Below are positions 58,759 through 64,000 of a DNA stretch of 64,000 bases, one piece after another. The stretch covers positions 71,818,573 through 71,882,572 of the forward strand of contig CM039502.1 in assembly GCA_022432975.1 (NCBI GenBank), read 5' to 3'. A model generated the notes under the pieces. The model had not been told where the DNA came from. It searched no databases and was given only the letters and a program-made list of their open reading frames with translations. The number at the start of each line of letters is the position of its first letter. Position 1 is the stretch's first letter. The stretch is from Begonia masoniana (taxonomy: Eukaryota; Streptophyta; Magnoliopsida; Cucurbitales; Begoniaceae). Both the position numbers and the translations under genes were made by a program.

Positions 58759-59599
58759 AACCTGGGGTCCCTCCATTATGATGAAGGACCCATCAAATTA
58801 AATGTTGAAGAAAAAAAAGGGAAAGAAGAAAGAACTTCTTTCTTCTTTCAGCGTCCACCTTCCTGTAAGGAAGGTGTCTGCAAGTGCACACCTTCCTTTA
58901 AGGAAGGTGTCCCCTTGAAGCCTCTATAAATAGAGGCTTCAAGCAAACACTTCAAGTATCCGAAGAGAAGTGAAATCTTCTATCAAAGAGAGACGGAGAA
59001 AATCACTTCTGAGTGAAGAGGAAGAGAAATATAGTGAGAATTATTTTTTAGGGAGAGAAAAAAAAAGTCTGAGAGAAAAATACGTGTGATGCTTTTGTGC
59101 ACATTGAGAGTTCTAAGAGTGATGATTTCTCTTAGTGAATGTTTTCTAAAATATTCGATATATAGAAAAATATTGTAAATCTTATTTTTCATGGTGAGAT
59201 CTTTCTAAACTCGATCCCGGTGGTTTTTTCTCGATTTGGGTTTCCACGTAAAATTCTCGGTATTCATTTTAGTCATTATTTCTATTACTTCTTGGCCGTT
59301 ATAATCTTAGGGAGGTGAAAAATATTCCAAGTATTTTTCGGATTGCATCTGCTATCGTTTCTTGTATCGCTTGGTTAGTGGTGTAATTATACTGTGTAAA
59401 TAAGTTTTGTCTAGGAAACTGAAATTTAATTAGACCGTTTGTAACCCTCCAGTCTTTCTTAAGAACTTACTTGGAAAGGTAATTATGTCTAAGGAGATTG
59501 CCAAGAACATTCTTTCTTATGAATTATCCTGATCAGTATTTTACAGCGGTGGTATTATTATTATCGTTTCCGCCGAAGTTTCGTTATTTTTTCCCAACA
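58754..59599 (+). mobile_element. copia 3' LTR (846 bp)
   Basis: It begins TGTGAAACCTGGGGTCC, eight bases longer at the start than the 5' LTR, and has an extra hairpin-forming repeat (GGAAGGTGTC ... GACACCTTCC type) near 58865-58910. It ends TTCCCAACA at 59599. Confidence 0.93.
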
Positions 59600-59812
59600 C
59601 TTTCTGTGCAAAAAAAAGAAAGTATACGCTTTTGAAAAAACAAAGATAAATCGAGGAGATTTCTTACTATTGAGTATTATGTGTCTAATAAGTAAATATA
59701 ATGAACATTTGTATGTATAAATAAATAAGTCTTATCAATTAATGTCATGTTTACATCTATGAGATGCTTTTAAAATTCACAAAAAATTTCATGGTCATTA
59801 ATGTAAATTTTA

Positions 59813-59835
59813 TATATATATATATATAAATATAT

Positions 59836-59880
<45 letters not shown>
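59813..59880. repeat. compound (TA)n(TG)n(TA)n microsatellite
   Basis: TATATATA, then about 17 TG units, then TATATATATG. Confidence 0.95.
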
Positions 59881-59882
<2 letters not shown>

Positions 59883-59890
59883 AGTAATAG

Positions 59891-62169
59891 TGTAACACCT
59901 GGTTTTACGGGATTATAATATTCTAATATATAGTGGCATTTTCGCAAATATGTCAGATTAAGTCCGTTTTGCAAACGGAAAGTTTTAATAGAGCCCTAAT
60001 AATAGGTTGGAATTAATGGTGAAATAAGGAAATTTGGAGAAACCGAACCGTTAGCTAAATAACGAAACAAATGATGAAACTAATATAAAATCAAAGGAAG
60101 GGAAAAACAGTAATTTGGCAAGTCAAATTATATTAAAATGCCAAATCCCCTCCTTCTCCACACTTCACGTTTGTCTCCAGAGGCTTTCTCCCTCTCTCTC
60201 TGGCGACTCTCTCCTCCACGGCGGTTCTCCCTCCCTCTTCAACGATTTCTCCTCCAATCGCTTGATTTTCTTCACGTTTCCTCCTCCAAACAACGTTCTA
60301 GGTAAGAATCTATGCTCTTGGACGGTTTATTCTCAATTTCTAGGGTTTAAAATGGTAGGGTTTCGTTTAGGGTTTTTGTTAAAAATGTGGACTAAGGTTA
60401 GAAATCGATGGGTTTAGTGTGACTATGCCTCTAATTGACGTATTGGTGGTTATTTGGCGTATTTAGTTGGTTTATTGAAGAATATGGAGTTTTTGGTTGT
60501 TGGAGAACTTAGAAACTCCATTAATGGAGGTTAGGGATTCACGAGCATGAATTGCTCGATAAAATGCCTCAATGAAATATATTGTGGTTTTAGGAAATAC
60601 TCTTTAGCTAGGAACTTCGTTAGCCTTTAGAATTTGATTTCCTAAGACCGGCTCTTAATGACGATTGTTGTGAATTGTCATAGGTGAACAACGCTCGAGG
60701 GCTGAGCTCGGTGTGCTACGAACGCGAGGTAAATCTTCGTGACTTGTTTGGCCGATCTGACCTACACCATGGATGAGCTTTGTTGATCGAGGATAATTGG
60801 AGAAATTTTTGTTTAGTGTAGGTTGGAAGGGTAGTTAGGATAATTGTATGTTATAACGGTTTTTTAGTAGGTTCTATGTATTGTTGTGCTTTTCTTTATG
60901 TTTATGCTCAAATCTATGTTCATGCATCACGTTTTACGAACCGCCAAGAAAAATGAATTTTCGCATATGTTTTCATGAAAAGAAACGCCTAATGAAATGA
61001 TATGAAATGCATGTAATCCCGGTCATGTCGGGGTGGGGTTCAGACATGGCTGTCATGAGAGGAGGAGCATGTTTTCCCCCTGCAAATGGAAAGGGCTATC
61101 TAACCGCGAGATGTTCCATCTCTATCTGGTGAGTCAACCCCCAGTGACACCTCCCGCTATGTAACTAAATAATCAAAAAGAAATGCATGTTTTTACAAGC
61201 CCCGCACGTATAGCACTCATCTTCATTTATGAGACTTGCTGAGCTCTTTAGCTCATAGTTTATTTTCTATGGTGTAGGTGACTTCAATACAGGTGAGGAT
61301 GAGATTCCTCCACACGACGCACAAGCTGGTTAAAGAGGTGTGCCCGTGGGAGTGTGCAGTGCAGTCAGAGCTAATTTGACCGTGGGAGCAATAGTTAAGT
61401 ATTTTGGAGATTTTGGGTTTATGTCGGGCTAAAGGGTGGAAGTATATGAATTGTATATAAACTCATTCTAGGGTGTTTGATGTCTGGATAGTGTAAATAT
61501 TAACGTTGATGAAATGGCAATTGGTTTGATGTTTTGATGTTTCTGGAAGTTCTGGGTAAATGGTATGTACGTACAGGGGAAAGAATATGAAGGCAGCTCT
61601 CTGGACAAAATCCAGAGAGCTAGCCGATCGATCGCCAAGAAGGGGTGATCGATCGGGTAATGCATGGTTTAGAGTCGGGATTTTATAATGTTTTTTGGAT
61701 GTCGTCCAAAGTTGTGGACGATAACGTCGACCGATCTCATTACAGAGGCCACGTCGACCAAATAGCAAGTGTTCTGGTGTTAAGATTTCACTAAGAGTTT
61801 GGTCGATGTTGGGCAGGAAATATTAAGTTAAGCTGTTAAGTTTTCGTTGAGAAGTTCGGTCGATGACGTCAACTCATTAGCGAAGGGTGTTCGGTCGATA
61901 ACGCCGACCGATTTCAGCCAACATTGACATCGACCGATTTCAGTCAGTACTGATCATCGACTGATTTAGCGAGACTTTAGAAAGTCGACCGAGTCCGTGG
62001 AAGAATGAGACGAACCCGAGAGGAATTTATTTCCCATCTACTTTATAGTCGTCGACCCCTACTGTACCCTTTCTCCAAACCCGATAGAAAGAATTGTCGA
62101 CCCCTACTGTACCCTTCGTCTAAACCCAATAGAAAGAATTGTCGACCCCTACTGTTCCTTTGATGAAAC
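59891..62169 (+). mobile_element. Long-LTR element L7, interrupted or ended by L8
   Basis: It starts TGTAACACCTGG after AATAG. Motifs: GAGGTAAA (60728), arm 1 (60761-60773), arm 2 (61266-61278), a 15-nt interval (61278-61292) and CAG|GTGAGG. No clear minisatellite lies between the arms, but the tail (61620-62169) has GATCGATCGG and GTCGACCGAT repeats and a 45-bp array. Its 3' terminus is not seen before L8 begins at 62170. Confidence 0.75.
62051..62169. repeat. 45-bp tandem repeat in L7 tail
   Basis: Units begin GTCGACCCCTACTGTACCC at about 62051, 62096 and 62141; the third is cut by L8. Confidence 0.85.
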
Positions 62170-62880
62170 TGTAACACCTGGTTTCAATATAAATCAAAAT
62201 AAGTTATTAAACGGAGGTATATAATCTTAAGGTTTAAAAATTGAGTGAAATGTTGATTAGGTTATTAAGTGACTAGGCAGGGGCAAGATGGTAATTGCAA
62301 ATTTATATTGTGGATAACGTATTTAAGGGAAGTGTTAATGAGGTAGCCGCCACTGTTTCATTTCATTTCCTCTTCCACTCTCAGCTCCTCAGCTTAGCAA
62401 AGCGCGATAGGAGACCCTCTTCGATCCCTCCAGCGATTTCCTCAGAACTAGGCGAGTTTTGCTTCTATTTCTTGCTACATTGTAACTGTCGAGGGTTGAT
62501 AATGAAGTTTTGAGAATGCGGTATGTGAGTGCTAGTTTCGATTTATGAGTTGAATCGGGAATGCACTACGATTATGGCTTCCAAACTAATTTCCTTCGCT
62601 TTCTGGGTAGCTAGAAAGAAGTTTGACGAAAGTTTAAATTAATGTTCGATTTATGGAACTAGGTTTGAGCAAACTCCCGAGGGAGAGGTTTCAACAAGCT
62701 TCCCAGGAGACCAGGTAAGTGAAGTTTGCTTGTGCCTTCGGGCCTACATCACAAAACGTTAGGGTTATGATTACTTGTGTGAATCTGTATTCTATGCATC
62801 ATGTTTTTAAAACATACGAAAATGAATTTGAATGCATGATTGGCATGGTAAGGATTGAACATATTGAAACAGTCATGAGA

Positions 62881-63100
62881 ATCAGTTTCACTGTTAAGGG
62901 AATTAATCCACCCCTTAATGAGACAGGGATGTATGTACTTTGGGAGAGTTGATCCAACTCCCAATTTCACAGGGGGATCTGAACAGGAGAATCAGTTTCA
63001 CTGTTAAGGGAATTAATCCACCCCTTAATGAGACAGGGATGTATGTACTTTGGGAGAGTTGATCCAACTCCCAATTTCACAGGGGGATCTGAACAGAAAC
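62881..63100. repeat. 110-bp tandem duplication in L8
   Basis: Two nearly identical units starting ATCAGTTTCACTG at 62881 and 62991; each contains an internal GGGAGTTGGATC/GATCCAACTCCC-type inverted repeat (GGGAGAGTTGATCCAACTCCC). Confidence 0.92.
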
Positions 63101-63612
63101 GAAGCATGAGCAACTGAGTTGAGAAAGTAGAAATTGCATATTAGGAATTTATATTTCGTTGTTTCATTTCTTGTTGGCTTTACTTACTTAGCATTAGGCT
63201 AATAGATGAGTTTTGTGATGTAGGTGTTGAGGACACTGCAGGTGAGTTTCCTGAGTGCACAGAAGATTGATGTGGTTGGAGGAGTACATCCACGTCTCGG
63301 CTTGGTAAACTGATGAGGCGGGTTAACTGGTGTCAGCAGTTGTTGAGGTTTAGTAGATAACGATTGGTCTGAGTATGTTAAGTTTTCATGACAGTAGAAA
63401 TTTTAGCATTTTGAATACGTTTTGAGATCTACTGATACTAGTAATCTGTTGAGTTTTAAACGTTGATTTTTACTGGATTTGACTAATGCTATGGTTGAGT
63501 TGTTTCTGAATGGTTTTCGAGAAGCAAGCAAATTCCTTTCTGTAGATAGTGTTGTGTTTTATGTCATCCGGTGATGTCGAGTGTTTTGGCTCGTAGGATG
63601 ATATAGGTGTTA

Positions 63613-63913
63613 TGTTTTGTCGTTTAGTGACCGGATGACAAATCTTATGTTTTGTCGTTTAGTGACCGGAAGACAAATCTTATGTTTTGTCATTTAGTGA
63701 CCGGAAGACAAATTTTACGTTTTGTCGTTTAGTGACCAGATGACAAATTTTACGCTTTGTCGTTTAGTGACCGGAAGACAAATCTTACGTTTTATCGTTT
63801 AGTGACCGGAAGACAAATCTTATGTTTTGTCGTTTAGTGACCGGATGACAAATCTTACGTTTTGTCGTTTAGTGACCGGATGACAAATCTTATGTTTTGT
63901 CGTTTAGTGACCG
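63613..63913. repeat. 35-bp tandem array, about eight to nine units
   Basis: Units of TTTTGTCGTTTAGTGACCGG followed by A(T/A)GACAAAT(C/T)TTA(T/C)G. The same 20-bp core is used in a 60-bp unit at 1401-1520 and appears inverted near 40635-40660. Confidence 0.92.
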
Positions 63914-64000
63914 GTGGGGGTCTTCAAATAGCTTTCCCCTTTTTGTTGACTTTGTTCAGCGGACGATGAATTTGACTTTTGCAACCTTTAAAGTGTTTTC

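Larger units (their letters stand above)
54033..59599 (+). mobile_element. Complete Ty1/copia retrotransposon with two LTRs and TSD
   Basis: The 5' LTR is 54033-54848, the primer-binding site 54851-54862, gag-pol 54872-58758, a polypurine tract about 58739-58750 and the 3' LTR 58754-59599. The target duplication CTTTC is at 54028-54032 and 59600-59604. Gene order gag, protease, integrase, RT, RNase H identifies copia. The LTRs differ at many positions and by indels, so the insertion is not recent. Confidence 0.96.
62170..64000 (+). mobile_element. Long-LTR element L8, continues beyond the window
   Basis: It starts TGTAACACCTGG. Motifs: CAG|GTAAGT (62715), arm 1 (62743-62757), a 110-bp duplication, arm 2 (63210-63224), an 18-nt interval (63224-63241), CAG|GTGAGT and a 35-bp array near the end. 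It belongs to the same subfamily as L4a and the window-start fragments. No gene. Confidence 0.82.

Overview
This is nuclear DNA from a flowering plant, most likely a eudicot. The evidence is spliced plant genes with GT-AG introns, a tonoplast aquaporin, an alpha carbonic anhydrase, a PP2A B' subunit, Ty1/copia and MULE elements, a tRNA-derived SINE and an integrated caulimovirid-type pararetrovirus. I cannot name the species.

Layout. 1-4.7 kb: fragments of a long-LTR family inserted in a minus-strand copia element. 4.7-22 kb: the gene-bearing part. It holds a TIP1-type aquaporin (+, 2 exons, 250 aa), an alpha carbonic anhydrase (-, 6 exons, about 283 aa), an unrecognised small protein (-, 4 exons), a PP2A B' subunit (-, with a one-base frameshift near the N-terminus) and the last exon of an ACR2/CDC25-like arsenate reductase (-), whose upstream exon is missing next to a 100-N assembly gap. 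22.4-25.4 kb: two decayed MULE copies with duplicated promoter regions and hairpins, then a SINE. 25.5-48 kb: a rearranged, partly inverted, more-than-unit-length pararetrovirus integration, cut up by several 2.4-2.8 kb LTR-like insertions. 48-54 kb: two more such insertions and a captured HOP/STI1 gene fragment. 54-59.6 kb: a complete but coding-dead copia element with two LTRs and a 5-bp target duplication. 59.9-64 kb: two more members of the long-LTR family.

The most interesting signal is in that long-LTR family (ends TGTAAC...GTTACA, mostly 5-bp target duplications, no internal ORFs). Eight copies, on both strands, share one architecture: a GTAAGT donor-like site, a 13-15 nt arm beginning CCTACAYCA, a minisatellite whose unit differs from copy to copy, then a complementary arm ending TGTAGG that doubles as a 3' splice-like site. 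After it comes an interval of exactly 18 nt in seven of the eight copies, ending in a CAG|GTGAG-like site in most. The two arms co-vary between subfamilies, and nearly all remaining differences are G-U compatible, so they look like a selected RNA stem closing over a hypervariable repeat. A second hairpin with compensatory changes and a further TTTGCAG 3' splice-like site follow in several copies. Most coordinates were counted by hand from the sequence; no searches or folding were run.
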